DNA of 64,000 nucleotides from Bradyrhizobium diazoefficiens (GCF_016616885.1 NZ_CP067102.1:2384501-2448500); one strand, 5' to 3'; positions 1-10,502 are shown, counted from the stretch's first letter. Notes: generated by a model not told the origin, from the letters alone. Made by a program: numbers and translations.

Positions 1-580
1 GCGGCCGCTTTATGACGACGGCGCCAGCGAAGCCAAGGCCGCGACCCGCGATTACGTGTTCGAGCTCGACACGCCCGGCGGTTCGCCGCTGCTGTCGATC
101 TATGGCGGCAAGATCACAACCTATCGCCGCCTTGCCGAAGAGGCGTTGGAACGGCTCGCGCCCTACCTTCGCAGTGCGAAAGCGCGCGAGGGCTGGACCG
201 GCAAATGGCCGCTGCCCGGCGGCGACATGGACGTGTCGGCCGTCGACGGCCTGATCGGCGAGCTGCAGCGCGGCTATTCCTTCCTCAGCCATGAGCATGC
301 GCGACGCCTCGCGCGCGCCTACGGCACCCGCGCCATCAAATTGCTCGGCGACGCCAAATCGGCCGCCGATCTCGGCCAGGCCTTTGGCGCAACTCTGACC
401 GAACGCGAGGTTCGCTACCTGATGACCAATGAATGGGCGGTGACCGCCGAGGATATCGTCTGGCGCCGCTCCAAGCTCGGTCTGCGACTATCTGCCGATG
501 AAATTGCCGCTCTGGACGACTGGATCAGGACCCACGTCGTGTCGCAAAGTCCACTGCTGGAAGCAGGAGGACGCTCATGA
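1..580 (+). CDS. glpD: Glycerol-3-phosphate dehydrogenase, C-terminal part (cut by window start)
   Basis: The reading frame is open from base 2 and ends at 580. The visible 190 or so residues match the C-terminal end of the FAD-dependent, membrane-associated aerobic glycerol-3-phosphate dehydrogenase, which oxidises glycerol-3-phosphate to dihydroxyacetone phosphate. The conserved RPLYDDG stretch sits at the very start, followed by GSPLLSIYGGKITTYR, which closes the FAD-binding fold, and then the helical cap domain with the TNEWAVTAEDIVWRRSKLGL stretch typical of GlpD. The stop overlaps the ATG of the next gene (ATGA at 577-580), so it leads directly into the glycerol ABC transporter operon. 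The N-terminal nucleotide-binding part is outside the window. Confidence 0.93.
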   Translation, partial: RPLYDDGASEAKAATRDYVFELDTPGGSPLLSIYGGKITTYRRLAEEALERLAPYLRSAKAREGWTGKWPLPGGDMDVSAVDGLIGELQRGYSFLSHEHARRLARAYGTRAIKLLGDAKSAADLGQAFGATLTEREVRYLMTNEWAVTAEDIVWRRSKLGLRLSADEIAALDDWIRTHVVSQSPLLEAGGRS

Positions 581-1716
581 GCGTGACACTCGATCACGTG
601 ACCCGGACCGTCGACGGTGTCCCACATATTCGCGACGTCTCGCTGACGCTGGAGAGCGGCACGCTGAACGTGCTGCTCGGGCCGACGCTGTCGGGCAAGA
701 CCTCGATCATGCGGTTGCTCGCCGGCCTCGACAAGCCGACCACGGGCAAGGTGCTGGTCAACGGCAAGGACGTTACCGGTGTGGACGTGCGCCAGCGTTC
801 GGTTGCCATGGTCTATCAGCAATTCATCAACTACCCCTCGTTGACGGTCTATGAGAACATTGCCTCGCCCTTGCGCGTGCAGGGCAAGCCGCGGGAGGAG
901 ATCGAGGCGCGCGTGACGGAAGCGGCGCGTCTGCTGCGGCTCGAGCCGTTCCTGAAGCGCACGCCGCTCCAGCTCTCCGGCGGCCAGCAACAGCGCACCG
1001 CGATGGCGCGCGCGCTGGTGAAGGGCGCCGATCTCGTGCTGCTCGACGAGCCGCTCGCCAATCTCGATTACAAGCTGCGCGAGGAGCTGCGCGCCGAGCT
1101 GCCGCGCATCTTCGAGGCGTCGGGCGCGATCTTCGTCTATGCCACGACCGAGCCGACCGAGGCGCTGCTGCTCGGCGGCAACACGGTCTGCATGTGGGAA
1201 GGGCAGGCGCTCCAGATCGGCAGGACGCCCAACGTCTATCGCCAGCCGCAGACCCTGCGGGTCGCGCAGGTGTTTTCCGATCCGCCGCTCAATCTCGTCG
1301 GCATCGAGAAGAAGAACGGCTCGGTGCAATATGCGGGAGGCATCGCTGCACCGGCTTCCGGTCTCTATTCCTCACTCGCCGATGGCGCCTATCGCGTCGG
1401 TTTTCGCGCGCATCAGCTTGCACTCGCCAATGGCCAGACTGATCGTCACGCCTTCCATGCCACAGTGACGGTGACCGAGATCACCGGTTCGGAGAGTTTC
1501 GTGCATTTGACCCGCGACGGATCGAACTGGGTTGCGGTGCTGCACGGCGTGCACGAGTTCGAGCCCGGCCAGACCATCGACGCCGTGCTCGACCCCAATG
1601 ACGTCTTTGTCTTCGACGCGGCTGATCGCCTAGTCGCCGCGCCTGCCGTAGCGTTTTCAAGCGAAGTGCGTAGCGGTTCGCGTGACGAAAACGCGTCAAC
1701 AAGTAAAAGCTCGTGA
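577..1716 (+). CDS. glpS: Glycerol ABC transporter ATPase subunit GlpS
   Basis: This 379-residue protein is one of two ATPase subunits of a GlpSTPQUV-type glycerol importer. Walker A is GPTLSGKT (residues 35-42), the signature LSGGQ lies at 133-137, Walker B is LVLLDE (153-158), and a C-terminal TOBE-like region of about 130 residues follows. The H-loop position, which normally reads THDQ, reads TTEP here with Thr191 where the switch histidine should be. The partner subunit keeps its histidine but has a broken signature, so the pair would form one good and one degenerate ATP site. It overlaps glpD by 4 bp, which suggests translational coupling. The gene name is assigned by family resemblance and operon order, as known from Rhizobium leguminosarum. 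Confidence 0.88.
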   Translation: MSVTLDHVTRTVDGVPHIRDVSLTLESGTLNVLLGPTLSGKTSIMRLLAGLDKPTTGKVLVNGKDVTGVDVRQRSVAMVYQQFINYPSLTVYENIASPLRVQGKPREEIEARVTEAARLLRLEPFLKRTPLQLSGGQQQRTAMARALVKGADLVLLDEPLANLDYKLREELRAELPRIFEASGAIFVYATTEPTEALLLGGNTVCMWEGQALQIGRTPNVYRQPQTLRVAQVFSDPPLNLVGIEKKNGSVQYAGGIAAPASGLYSSLADGAYRVGFRAHQLALANGQTDRHAFHATVTVTEITGSESFVHLTRDGSNWVAVLHGVHEFEPGQTIDAVLDPNDVFVFDAADRLVAAPAVAFSSEVRSGSRDENASTSKSS

Positions 1717-1728
1717 GGGAGGTGCGAT

Positions 1729-2813
1729 ATGGCCCGCATTGACCTCGTCGATCTCGCCCATTCCTACGGCGGCAATGATGCGCCGCAGGAAACCTTTGCG
1801 CTGAAGCCGGTGACCATGACCTGGCGGCAGGGCGGCGCCTATGCGCTGCTCGGCCCGTCCGGCTGCGGCAAGACCACTCTGCTCAACGTCATCTCCGGCA
1901 TCATCACGCCGTCGCGGGGGAAAATCCTGTTCGACGACAAGGACATCACACCGCTGTCAACCCAGAAGCGCAACATCGCCCAGGTGTTCCAGTTTCCGGT
2001 CATCTACGACACCATGACGGTGGGGCAGAACCTGGCGTTTCCGCTGAAGAACCGCGGCGTACCGAAGACCGAGATCGACAGGCGCGTTGCCGAGATCGGC
2101 CGCCTGCTCGATCTCGAACCCTATCTGAACCGCAAGGCGACGCGGCTCACCGCCGACGCCAAGCAGAAGATCTCGCTCGGTCGCGGCCTGGTCCGCTCCG
2201 ACGTCGCCGCCGTGCTGTTCGACGAACCGCTGACGGTGATCGATCCGGAGCTGAAATGGCAGCTTCGCTCCAAGCTGAAGGCGCTGCATCGCGAGCTCGA
2301 CCTCACGATGATCTACGTCACCCACGACCAGACCGAGGCGCTGACCTTCGCCGACACGGTCGTCGTCATGCATGACGGCCGCGTCGTGCAAAGCGGCACG
2401 CCGGCTGAGCTGTTCGACAAGCCGGCCCACACCTTCGTCGGCTATTTCATCGGCTCTCCCGGCATGAACATCCTGCCAGCCGAAGTGAAGGGGCGCGAGG
2501 CGCGGATCGGCGGCCATGTCATCGCGCTCAACCGCGCTTACGACAATCTACCGGCAGGCGCCAAGATCGAGATCGGCGTGCGTCCGGAATTCGTCGAGGT
2601 TGTCGCGCCCACGGCGGGGCTGCTCACCGCGAAGATCGAGCGTATTGACGATCTCGGCCGCGTCCGCTTTGCGCGTGCGCGTCTTGGCGACGCCAAGCTC
2701 GCGGCGCGGGCTCCGGCAGGCTTCACCAGCTCCGACGGCACGACCGGGCTGAAATTCGATCCGGCGCACGTCCACGTCTACGCCGACAGCCTTCTGGTGG
2801 AAGGAGCCGCCTG

Positions 2814-2814
<1 letters not shown>
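1729..2814 (+). CDS. glpT: Glycerol ABC transporter ATPase subunit GlpT
   Basis: This 361-residue protein is the second ATPase of the glycerol importer. Walker A is GPSGCGKT (residues 42-49), Walker B is VLFDEP (162-167), and the H-loop histidine is present in YVTHDQTEA (His199). The ABC signature is degenerate: where LSGGQ is expected the protein has LTADA (140-144). With GlpS, which has an intact signature but no H-loop histidine, this predicts one canonical composite ATP site (GlpT Walker motifs with GlpS signature) and one degenerate site. A Shine-Dalgarno-like GAGGGAGG lies just before the ATG. The stop overlaps the next ATG. The name follows the rhizobial glycerol ABC system and is not the E. 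coli GlpT antiporter. Confidence 0.88.
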
Positions 2815-3787
<973 letters not shown>

Positions 3788-3788
<1 letters not shown>

Positions 3789-4594
3789 TGCACTCGATCC
3801 CCGGCCGCCGCCTCATCATGGCGCTGTTCCTGATCTTCCTGCTGTTGCCGATCTACTGGCTCGTCAACATGAGCTTCAAGACCAACGCCGAGATCGTCTC
3901 GACGATGACGCTGTGGCCGCATGCGCCGACGTTGCAGCACTACAAGCGCATCTTCACCGACGAGAGCTGGTATTCCGGCTACATCAACTCGCTGGAATAC
4001 GTCGTCCTCAACACCATCATCTCGATCTCGGTGGCGTTGCCGGCCGCTTATGCGTTCTCGCGCTACCGCTTCCTCGGCGACAAGCATCTGTTCTTCTGGC
4101 TGCTGTCGAACCGGATGGCGCCGGCCGCGGTCTACGCGCTGCCGTTCTTCAACCTCTATTCGGCGATCGGCCTGTTCGATACGCCGTGGGCGGTTGCGCT
4201 GGCGCACTGCATCTTCAACGTGCCCTTGGCGGTGTGGATCCTCGAGGGCTTCGTCTCCGGCGTGCCGCGCGAGATCGACGAGACCGCCTTCCTCGACGGC
4301 TATTCCTTCCCGCGCTTCTTCATCCGGATCCTGGTGCCGTTGATCGCGAGCGGCATCGGCGTCGCCGCCTTCTTCTGCTTCATGTTCTCCTGGGTCGAGC
4401 TGCTGCTGGCGCGGACGCTGACCTCGGTGCAAACCAAGCCGATCGCGGCGATCATGACGCGCACGGTGTCGGCGGCCGGCATGGATTGGGGCTTGCTGGC
4501 GGCTGCCGGCGTGCTCACCATCATTCCGGGCGCGCTGGTGATCTGGTTCGTCCGCAACTACATCGCGCGCGGCTTTGCGCTCGGCAGAGTTTAG
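3788..4594 (+). CDS. glpQ: Glycerol ABC transporter permease GlpQ
   Basis: This 268-residue MalG-like permease is the second membrane half of the glycerol importer. The start at 3788 is chosen because this ATG overlaps the glpP stop (TGATG), follows AAGGAGTGG and gives the classical N-terminal membrane segment FLIFLLLPIYWLVNMSFK. An open frame upstream of it lies inside glpP and is not part of the gene. The EAA loop reads EIDETAFLDGYSFPRFF, which fits MalG-type subunits. Five or six membrane spans can be placed. It is followed 10 bp later by glpU. Confidence 0.88.
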
Positions 4595-4604
4595 GGAGGC
4601 GCTT

Positions 4605-4934
4605 GTGGAATCCATCGCATGGATGGCCTGGACGCTGCCGACGGCGATCTTCTTCGTCGCGCTCGCCTGTACGCTCGCGGTGATGACGTGGCTTGCGGCA
4701 GTCTATCCCGAGGCCGAGCGTGTCGGCGTGCTCAGCATCCCGACCACGCGCGGCGATCGCCTGTTCATCTCGCTGATTTTGGCTGCCGTCATCCACCTGG
4801 TATGGATCGGCCTGGTCGGCACCGACCCGATCGCCTCGCTGCCGATTGGCGAGGAGGGGATTGAGATTTCGAGCCTGTGGCTCGCAAGTGGAATTTCGCT
4901 GGTCACGGCCGTGCTCATTTTCCGCACGGTCTGA
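4605..4934 (+). CDS. glpU: Small membrane protein of the glycerol transporter operon (DUF2160, GlpU)
   Basis: This is a 109-residue protein with about three hydrophobic segments. The family (DUF2160) is known as the small membrane component, of unclear role, in rhizobial glycerol ABC operons. GTG at 4605 is the best start: AGGGAGG lies 5-6 bases upstream, and it gives VESIAWMAWTLPTAIFF as the first membrane segment. A longer frame starting within glpQ has no good ribosome site. The segment TTRGDRLFISLILAAVIHLVWIG is the most recognisable part. Function cannot be read from the sequence; the operon position argues that it assists or stabilises the GlpPQ permease. Confidence 0.8.
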   Translation: MESIAWMAWTLPTAIFFVALACTLAVMTWLAAVYPEAERVGVLSIPTTRGDRLFISLILAAVIHLVWIGLVGTDPIASLPIGEEGIEISSLWLASGISLVTAVLIFRTV

Positions 4935-5010
4935 AGCTTGCGAAGGGACGGCCAGATCCGGGGGCAACCCGGGCCTGTATAAAAGTTTGTCGCTGCAACG
5001 GAGGAACAAC

Positions 5011-6807
5011 ATGCGACAGTTTAGGAGAAGGAAAGGTCCATTGACCAAGATCAGTTTTCTGACCGTATCGAGCGCCGCGGCCATTCTCGCCACCGCGTTC
5101 GCTGCCTCGGCGCCGGTCCGCGCCGCGGACGATGCCACGATCCAGAAGTGGATCGCGGAATTCCAGCCTTCGACCATTTCGAAGGACGACCAGAAGAAGG
5201 AGCTGGAGTGGTTCGCCAAGGCCGCCGAGCCCTTCAAGGGCATGGAGATCAACGTCGTCTCCGAGACCATCGCGACCCACGAATACGAGTCGCAGACGCT
5301 CGCCAAGGTGTTCTCTGAGCTGACTGGCATCAAGCTCAAGCACGACATCATTCAGGAAGGTGACGTCGTCGAAAAGCTGCAGACCCAGATGCAGTCCGGC
5401 AAGAACGTCTATGACGGCTGGATCAACGATAGCGACCTGGTCGGCACCCACTTCCGCTACGGCCAGACCATCGTGCTGTCGGATTACATGACCGGCGAGG
5501 GCAAGGACGTCACCGATCCCCAGCTCGACGTCAACGACTTCATCGGCAAGTCGTTCGGCACCGCGCCGGATGGCAAGCTCTATCAGCTGCCCGACCAGCA
5601 GTTCGCGAACCTTTATTGGTTCCGCTACGACTGGTTCACCAACCCCGACTACAAGGCCAAGTTCAAGGCCAAGTATGGCTACGATCTCGGCGTGCCCGTG
5701 AACTGGTCGGCGTATGAGGACATCGCCGAATTCTTCACCAACGACATCAAGGAGATCAACGGCGTCAAGGTCTACGGCCATATGGACTATGGCAAGAAGG
5801 ACCCGTCGCTCGGATGGCGTTTCACCGACGCCTGGCTCTCGATGGCCGGCAACGGTGACAAGGGCATTCCGAACGGCCTGCCGGTCGACGAGTGGGGCAT
5901 CCGCATGGAAGGCTGCCGCCCGGTCGGTTCGTCGATCGAGCGTGGTGGCGACACCAACGGTCCCGCGGCGGTCTACTCGATCACCAAGTACCTCGAGTGG
6001 ATGAAGAAGTACGCTCCGCCGCAGGCGCAGGGCATGACCTTCTCTGAGTCGGGTCCGGTCCCGGCGCAGGGCAACATCGCCCAGCAGATGTTCTGGTACA
6101 CCGCCTTCACCGCCGATATGGTGAAGCCGGGCATCGCCGTGATGAACGCGGACGGTACGCCGAAGTGGCGCATGGCTCCGTCGCCGCACGGTGCTTACTG
6201 GAAGGAAGGCATGAAGCTCGGCTACCAGGACGCGGGCTCGCTCACGCTTCTGAAGTCGACCCCGGCGGATCGCCGCAAGGCAGCCTGGCTCTATCTCCAG
6301 TTCATCGTCTCCAAGACGGTGTCGCTGAAGAAGAGCCATGTCGGTCTCACCTTCATCCGTGAATCCGACATCTGGGACAAGTCGTTCACCGAGCGTGCGC
6401 CGAAGCTCGGCGGCCTGATCGAGTTCTACCGCTCGCCCGCGCGCGTGCAGTGGACCCCGACCGGCAACAACGTGCCTGACTATCCGAAGCTCGCGCAGCT
6501 CTGGTGGCAGAACATCGGCGATGCGTCGTCCGGTGCGAAGACACCGCAAGCTGCGATGGATGCTCTTGCCGCCGCGCAGGACTCCGTCATGGAGCGTATC
6601 GAGAAGTCCGGCGTGCAAGGCGCCTGCGGTCCGAAGCTGCACAAGAAGGAGTCGGCCGAGTTCTGGTTCGCCAAGGCCCAGAAGGACGGCACCATCGCGC
6701 CGCAGCGCAAGCTCGCCAACGAGAAGCCGAAGGGCGAAACGGTCGACTACGACACGCTGATCAAGTCGTGGCCGGCCACCCCGCCCAAGCGCGCCTCGCT
6801 GCAGTAA
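5011..6807 (+). CDS. glpV: Glycerol ABC transporter substrate-binding protein GlpV
   Basis: This 598-residue periplasmic binding protein captures the substrate for the GlpPQ/GlpST importer. Residues 1-38 form a signal peptide (RRRK, hydrophobic core, cleavage near APVRA). The mature part has the size and extracellular solute-binding family 1 character of rhizobial glycerol-binding proteins. ATG 5011 is chosen because GGAGG precedes it by 5-6 bases; a downstream TTG at 5041 would cut the signal peptide. A short GC-rich inverted repeat (4958-4972) lies in the 76-bp gap after glpU and might adjust expression relative to the membrane genes. A strong terminator follows at 6827-6858. Confidence 0.88.
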   Translation: MRQFRRRKGPLTKISFLTVSSAAAILATAFAASAPVRAADDATIQKWIAEFQPSTISKDDQKKELEWFAKAAEPFKGMEINVVSETIATHEYESQTLAKVFSELTGIKLKHDIIQEGDVVEKLQTQMQSGKNVYDGWINDSDLVGTHFRYGQTIVLSDYMTGEGKDVTDPQLDVNDFIGKSFGTAPDGKLYQLPDQQFANLYWFRYDWFTNPDYKAKFKAKYGYDLGVPVNWSAYEDIAEFFTNDIKEINGVKVYGHMDYGKKDPSLGWRFTDAWLSMAGNGDKGIPNGLPVDEWGIRMEGCRPVGSSIERGGDTNGPAAVYSITKYLEWMKKYAPPQAQGMTFSESGPVPAQGNIAQQMFWYTAFTADMVKPGIAVMNADGTPKWRMAPSPHGAYWKEGMKLGYQDAGSLTLLKSTPADRRKAAWLYLQFIVSKTVSLKKSHVGLTFIRESDIWDKSFTERAPKLGGLIEFYRSPARVQWTPTGNNVPDYPKLAQLWWQNIGDASSGAKTPQAAMDALAAAQDSVMERIEKSGVQGACGPKLHKKESAEFWFAKAQKDGTIAPQRKLANEKPKGETVDYDTLIKSWPATPPKRASLQ

Positions 6808-6826
6808 GCGACGTCGCATAACGACG

Positions 6827-6858
6827 AAAGGCCGGGAGCAATCCCGGCCTTTTTCTTT
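6827..6858 (+). terminator. Rho-independent terminator closing the glycerol transporter operon
   Basis: An 11-bp perfect stem (6827-6837 with 6842-6852), a GCAA tetraloop and a T-rich run (TTTTTCTTTT) lie 20 bp after the glpV stop. Confidence 0.9.
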
Positions 6859-6881
6859 TGCGAACGAACGCTGCAACTGCG

Positions 6882-7000
6882 CCGTCATTGCGAGCGAAGC
6901 GAAGCAATCCAGGAATATATCCGCGGAGACAGCCTGGATTGCTTCGTCGCATCAGCGCAAATTGCTACGCAATTTTGTCGCGAGCTCCTCGCAATGACGG
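6882..7000. repeat. Palindromic intergenic repeat, family A, copy 1
   Basis: A 119-bp element bounded by perfect 13-bp inverted ends (CCGTCATTGCGAG and its complement). Inside is a second inverted pair around AAGCAATCCA and TGGATTGCTT. A second, shorter copy is at 18994-19076. It lies just after the glp terminator and before the convergent reductase gene. Elements of this look are common between genes in Bradyrhizobium and relatives. Confidence 0.85.
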
Positions 7001-7023
7001 AGGATGGAGCGCCGGCGTCGTCC

Positions 7024-8124
7024 TTACTCCGCCGGCTCGGCCGCGAGCGTCGGATAATCCGTGTAGCCCTTGGCGCCACCGCCGTAGAACGTGTTCTTGT
7101 CCCAATCGTTCAGCGTCGCGCCCGTCTTCAGTCGCTCGACGAGGTCCGGGTTGGAGATGAACGGCTTGCCGAAGGCGATCAGGTCGGCCGCGTTCGCGTC
7201 GAGCACCTTGGTCGCAAGGTCGAAGTCGTAGCCGTTGTTGGCCATGTAGGCGCCGGAGAAGCGCTTGCGCAGGCTCGCGTAGTCGAACGGCGCGATGTCG
7301 CGCGGGCCGCCGGTGGCGCCCTCAACGACGTGGAGATAGACCAGCTTCAGCGCACTGAGGCCGTCGACGATGTGGTCGTACAGGGCCTGCGGGTTCGAGT
7401 CCGAGATGTCGTTGGCGGGGGTCACCGGCGAGATGCGGATACCGGTGCGGTCGGCGCCGGCCTCGGCCACAACGGCCTTGGAGATTTCCAGCATCAGCTT
7501 GGCGCGGTTCTCGATGGAGCCGCCATAGGCATCGGTGCGCTTGTTCGTGCCGTCCTTGGCAAATTGCTCCAGCAAATAGCCGTTGGCGCCATGAATTTCG
7601 ACGCCGTCAAAGCCGGCTTCCAGCGCATTCCTGGTGGCGCGCTTGAAGTCGTCGATGATGCCTGGAATTTCGGAGAGCTCGAGCGCGCGGGGCTCGGAGA
7701 CGTCGGCGAAGGTGCCGTTCACAAAAGTCTTGCCCTTGGCGCGGATCGCGCTCGGCGCCACCGGGGCAGCGCCGTTGGCCTGCAGGTCGACATGCGAGAT
7801 ACGGCCGACATGCCAGAGCTGGATGAAGATCTTGCCGCCGCGCTCATGCACCTTGTCGGTGACCTTGCGCCAGCCGGCGACTTGATCCTTCGAATAGATG
7901 CCGGGGGTGTCCTGGTAGCCCTGGCCCTGCTGCGAGACCTGGCTCGCTTCGGTGATCAGCAGGCCTGCGGAAGCGCGCTGGCCGTAATAGTCGGCAGCGA
8001 GCGGGCTCGGCACGAAAGTGCCCGGCGCGGCGCGGTTGCGCGTCAGCGGCGCCATCGCCAGACGGTTCGCCAGCGTGATCGGGCCGAGCTTGTAGGTCTC
8101 AAACAATTTGGTCGGACGGCTCAT
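7024..8124 (-). CDS. nemA: Alkene reductase, Old Yellow Enzyme family
   Basis: This 366-residue FMN-dependent TIM-barrel oxidoreductase reduces activated C=C bonds such as 2-enones or N-ethylmaleimide using NAD(P)H. The N-terminus (LFETYKLGPITLANRLAMAP) and the substrate-anion binding HGAN motif, within FDGVEIHGANGYLLEQF, are typical, as is the following TDAYGGS stretch. Length matches the family. The ATG at 8124 is preceded by AGGAG-like bases. The physiological substrate cannot be told from sequence; the gene symbol indicates family level only. No obvious operon partner: the gene upstream on the same strand ends 182 bp away. Confidence 0.85.
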   Translation of the reverse strand: MSRPTKLFETYKLGPITLANRLAMAPLTRNRAAPGTFVPSPLAADYYGQRASAGLLITEASQVSQQGQGYQDTPGIYSKDQVAGWRKVTDKVHERGGKIFIQLWHVGRISHVDLQANGAAPVAPSAIRAKGKTFVNGTFADVSEPRALELSEIPGIIDDFKRATRNALEAGFDGVEIHGANGYLLEQFAKDGTNKRTDAYGGSIENRAKLMLEISKAVVAEAGADRTGIRISPVTPANDISDSNPQALYDHIVDGLSALKLVYLHVVEGATGGPRDIAPFDYASLRKRFSGAYMANNGYDFDLATKVLDANAADLIAFGKPFISNPDLVERLKTGATLNDWDKNTFYGGGAKGYTDYPTLAAEPAE

Positions 8125-8262
8125 TGGGGATGCTTCCAGGAGTTAAGATGTCTGGAACAATTGTGCATCGCGACAATCAGCGCAAGGGACGAGCCATACG
8201 GAAAGTGCAGGCGAGCTGCGCGGCAGGCTCCGCGCAGCATGATTCATCTGCAATCGGAGGCT

Positions 8263-8286
8263 GCGGCAGCGCATTTCTGCTGCCGC
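8263..8286 (-). terminator. Possible hairpin after the DUF1993 gene
   Basis: A perfect 8-bp GC stem (8263-8270 with 8279-8286) with an 8-base loop lies 20 bp beyond the stop of the minus-strand DUF1993 gene. No T run follows, so this is either a weak terminator or an mRNA 3' stabilising hairpin. Confidence 0.35.
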
Positions 8287-8306
8287 GGCCGTGCGATCTG
8301 ACGAAG

Positions 8307-8810
8307 TCAGTTCGCGCCGAGGAAATCGCGTTTGCCGATCTCGACGCCGTTATGACGCATAATGCCGTGAGCGGTGGTGGCGTGGAAATAGAAGTTCGGC
8401 AACGAGACCGCGCTGAAGAACTGCTGGCCCTTGAGCGTCATGGTCCGGTCCGGGCCCGCCGGGAAGGTCACGTCCTTGGTGTCGGCGCCTTCGAACTGCT
8501 CCGGCTTGTACGATTTCACGTAGTCGATCGTCTTGGCGAGCCGCTGCTTCAGCTCCTCAAACGTCTTTTCCGTGTCGGGCATCGAAGGCACCTCGCTATG
8601 GGTCAGCCGGGCGCAGCCCTTGGCGGCGAAATCGCTGGCGAGCTGGATCTGCTTCGACAAGGGCAGCATGTCCGGGAAGAGGCGCGAGCCGAGCATGACG
8701 CTCGGGTCGATCTTTTTGGCCGCACAATGCGCCTCGGCCTTGGTGAGCAGGCTGGTGAGGCTGTTCAGCATCTGCAGATAGGCGGGGACGACGGCGTCAT
8801 GGAAGGACAT
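8307..8810 (-). CDS. DUF1993 family protein
   Basis: A 167-residue protein recognised as DUF1993, a family with a DinB-like four-helix character and no established function. Visible stretches are MSFHDAVVPAYLQMLNSL at the start and a FYFHATTAHGIMRHNG region near the C-terminus, whose histidines could bind a metal as in DinB-like folds (inference). It has no signal peptide or membrane segment and is probably cytoplasmic. It sits alone between nemA and the transglycosylase gene on the same strand, 110 bp from the latter. Confidence 0.75.
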   Translation of the reverse strand: MSFHDAVVPAYLQMLNSLTSLLTKAEAHCAAKKIDPSVMLGSRLFPDMLPLSKQIQLASDFAAKGCARLTHSEVPSMPDTEKTFEELKQRLAKTIDYVKSYKPEQFEGADTKDVTFPAGPDRTMTLKGQQFFSAVSLPNFYFHATTAHGIMRHNGVEIGKRDFLGAN

Positions 8811-8920
8811 GTGATGCTCGCTTCAAATGGTGGGAAATCTCAGGGGAAAACCTGAGCCACTCACATGGGAGTCTCATGGAATAATACAATCGTCAAAGTG
8901 GTTTGTGCAGCGCGAAATTT

Positions 8921-10246
8921 CTACCGCACCATCGCTGCCGGCTGCGCCTGTGCCGTGCCGCCGCGCATGCGAGCCAGAAGCTCCGCGGTCGGCCAGGAAT
9001 CGGCGGGCAGGCCGTATTTGATCTGCATCGCCTTCACGGCGGCACGGCTCTGCTGACCGAGCACACCGTCGATCTTGCCGACATCGAAGCCGGCTTGGAC
9101 CAGAAGCTGCTGCAATTGCTTCAGTTCATTGAACGGCAGTTGCGCGACCTGCCCGGCCGGCCTGCGCATTGGGGCAGCGCCCGCAATGCGCGAGGCGAGA
9201 TAGCCGGCGGTGGTCGAATAGATCAGCGAGTTATTCCATTCGGTATAGGCCGCGAAATTCGCATACGCCATGAAGGCCGGCCCGTTGCGTCCCATCGGCA
9301 GCAGCACGGACGCCGCGAGATTGTCATTCGGCAGCGGACGGCCGTCGGGATAGGTGACGCCGAACTGCGCCCATTTCGAACGCGGCAGCTGCACGCTGAG
9401 ATCGGTCTGATCCCATGGCAGGTTCTGCGGCACCTTGATCTCTTCCAGCCACGGCTCGCCGCGCCGCCACTTCAAGCCATTGGCGATGTAGTTCGCGGTC
9501 GAGCCGATCACATCGTCCTCGCTGCGCAGAAGGTCGCGCTGCCCGTCGCCGTCATAGTCGACGGCATAGTTGACGTAGTGCGCGGGCAGGAACTGCGTCT
9601 GGCCGAGCTCGCCCGCCCAGGAGCCGATCATCTCGTCGGGCGTGAGATCGCCGCGATCGATGATCTTCAGTGCGGCGATGGTCTCGTTCACGAACATCTC
9701 CGAACGGCGGCAGTCATAGGCGAGCGACACCAGCGATTTCAGCGTCGGCAGATTGCCCATGTTGACGCCGAAATCGCTCTCCAGGCCCCAGAACGCGGCG
9801 ATCACCGCCGGCGGCACGCCATATTCCTTTTCCGCGCGCGCGAACGCCGCCGCGTGTTGCTTGATGTGCTGCTGGCCGTTCTGCATGCGATAGGGCGCGG
9901 CCATGCGGCCGGCAAATTCGGTGAAGAGCTGGCCGAACACGCGCTGGCCGCGGTCGCGGTTGACGATGCCCTGGTCGTAGACGAGGTAGGGCGAAGCCTC
10001 CGATATCGTTCGCTGCGACACGCCGGCCGCAACCGCCTGGCTCTTCACGTCGGCGAGGAAGCGATCGAAGCTAGCCCCGTTGTGACACGACGCCGCGCGC
10101 GGCGAAGGCGCGGTGGTCTTGGGTGCCGTAGCCTTGGGCGCGGCGGGCCTTGCGGGTGGCGGCGCGAACTGGGCGGCGGCGGGAAGAGCGAACGAGACCG
10201 CGATCGTCACGACCGCAAGGCGAGAACCAAGGCAGTTCATCGGCAT
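8921..10246 (-). CDS. Lytic murein transglycosylase (MltB-like) with C-terminal peptidoglycan-binding domain
   Basis: A 441-residue exported enzyme predicted to cleave the MurNAc-GlcNAc bond of peptidoglycan with formation of a 1,6-anhydro product. Residues 1-25 form a signal peptide, followed by a Pro/Ala-rich linker to about residue 50. The SLT_2/MltB catalytic domain contains the catalytic glutamate in FWGLESDFG (Glu156) and the GELGQTQFLP motif. A PG_binding_1 domain occupies roughly residues 365-425 (ELKQLQQLLVQAGFDVGKIDG). There is no lipobox, so unlike E. coli MltB it is probably soluble periplasmic. A second ATG two codons downstream is an alternative start. Confidence 0.87.
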   Translation of the reverse strand: MPMNCLGSRLAVVTIAVSFALPAAAQFAPPPARPAAPKATAPKTTAPSPRAASCHNGASFDRFLADVKSQAVAAGVSQRTISEASPYLVYDQGIVNRDRGQRVFGQLFTEFAGRMAAPYRMQNGQQHIKQHAAAFARAEKEYGVPPAVIAAFWGLESDFGVNMGNLPTLKSLVSLAYDCRRSEMFVNETIAALKIIDRGDLTPDEMIGSWAGELGQTQFLPAHYVNYAVDYDGDGQRDLLRSEDDVIGSTANYIANGLKWRRGEPWLEEIKVPQNLPWDQTDLSVQLPRSKWAQFGVTYPDGRPLPNDNLAASVLLPMGRNGPAFMAYANFAAYTEWNNSLIYSTTAGYLASRIAGAAPMRRPAGQVAQLPFNELKQLQQLLVQAGFDVGKIDGVLGQQSRAAVKAMQIKYGLPADSWPTAELLARMRGGTAQAQPAAMVR

Positions 10247-10274
10247 CGATATCTCTGGTGCTGTCGGGGAGCTG

Positions 10275-10502
10275 CTAGGCCGCCAATACGGCGCGTTTCA
10301 CAGCGAGGGGAAGGGCAATCTCGCGGAAGAATGTCTTCGGATAGAGGTAGTCCTCGCCGGACTCATCGACGATCCGCAGCATGTCGAGTTTTTCGGCCGC
10401 CGGATCGCGCAACGTCACATAGATCTTGCGCTTCTCAAGGGACACCTCGTAGCCCTCATTGTCCACGCAGATCACCAGTTGCTTGCTTCGCGATTTCGTC
10501 AT
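10275..10502 (-). CDS. Small conserved protein of unknown function
   Basis: A 75-residue, soluble, mixed-charge protein starting [20 protein letters not shown]. The ATG at 10502 is chosen over a longer frame because the longer one runs through the preceding gene. The composition ([32 protein letters not shown]) suggests a small beta-rich fold. It lies immediately behind the other small gene on the same strand, and if that gene is restored for an apparent frameshift the two would be only 5 bp apart, so they probably form a two-gene operon. I do not recognise a named family with certainty and infer no function. Confidence 0.65.
   Translation of the reverse strand: MTKSRSKQLVICVDNEGYEVSLEKRKIYVTLRDPAAEKLDMLRIVDESGEDYLYPKTFFREIALPLAVKRAVLAA

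Noticed and set aside
4915..6888. A 657-codon minus-strand frame
   Set aside because: It is antisense to the glycerol-binding protein gene and has no recognisable sequence.
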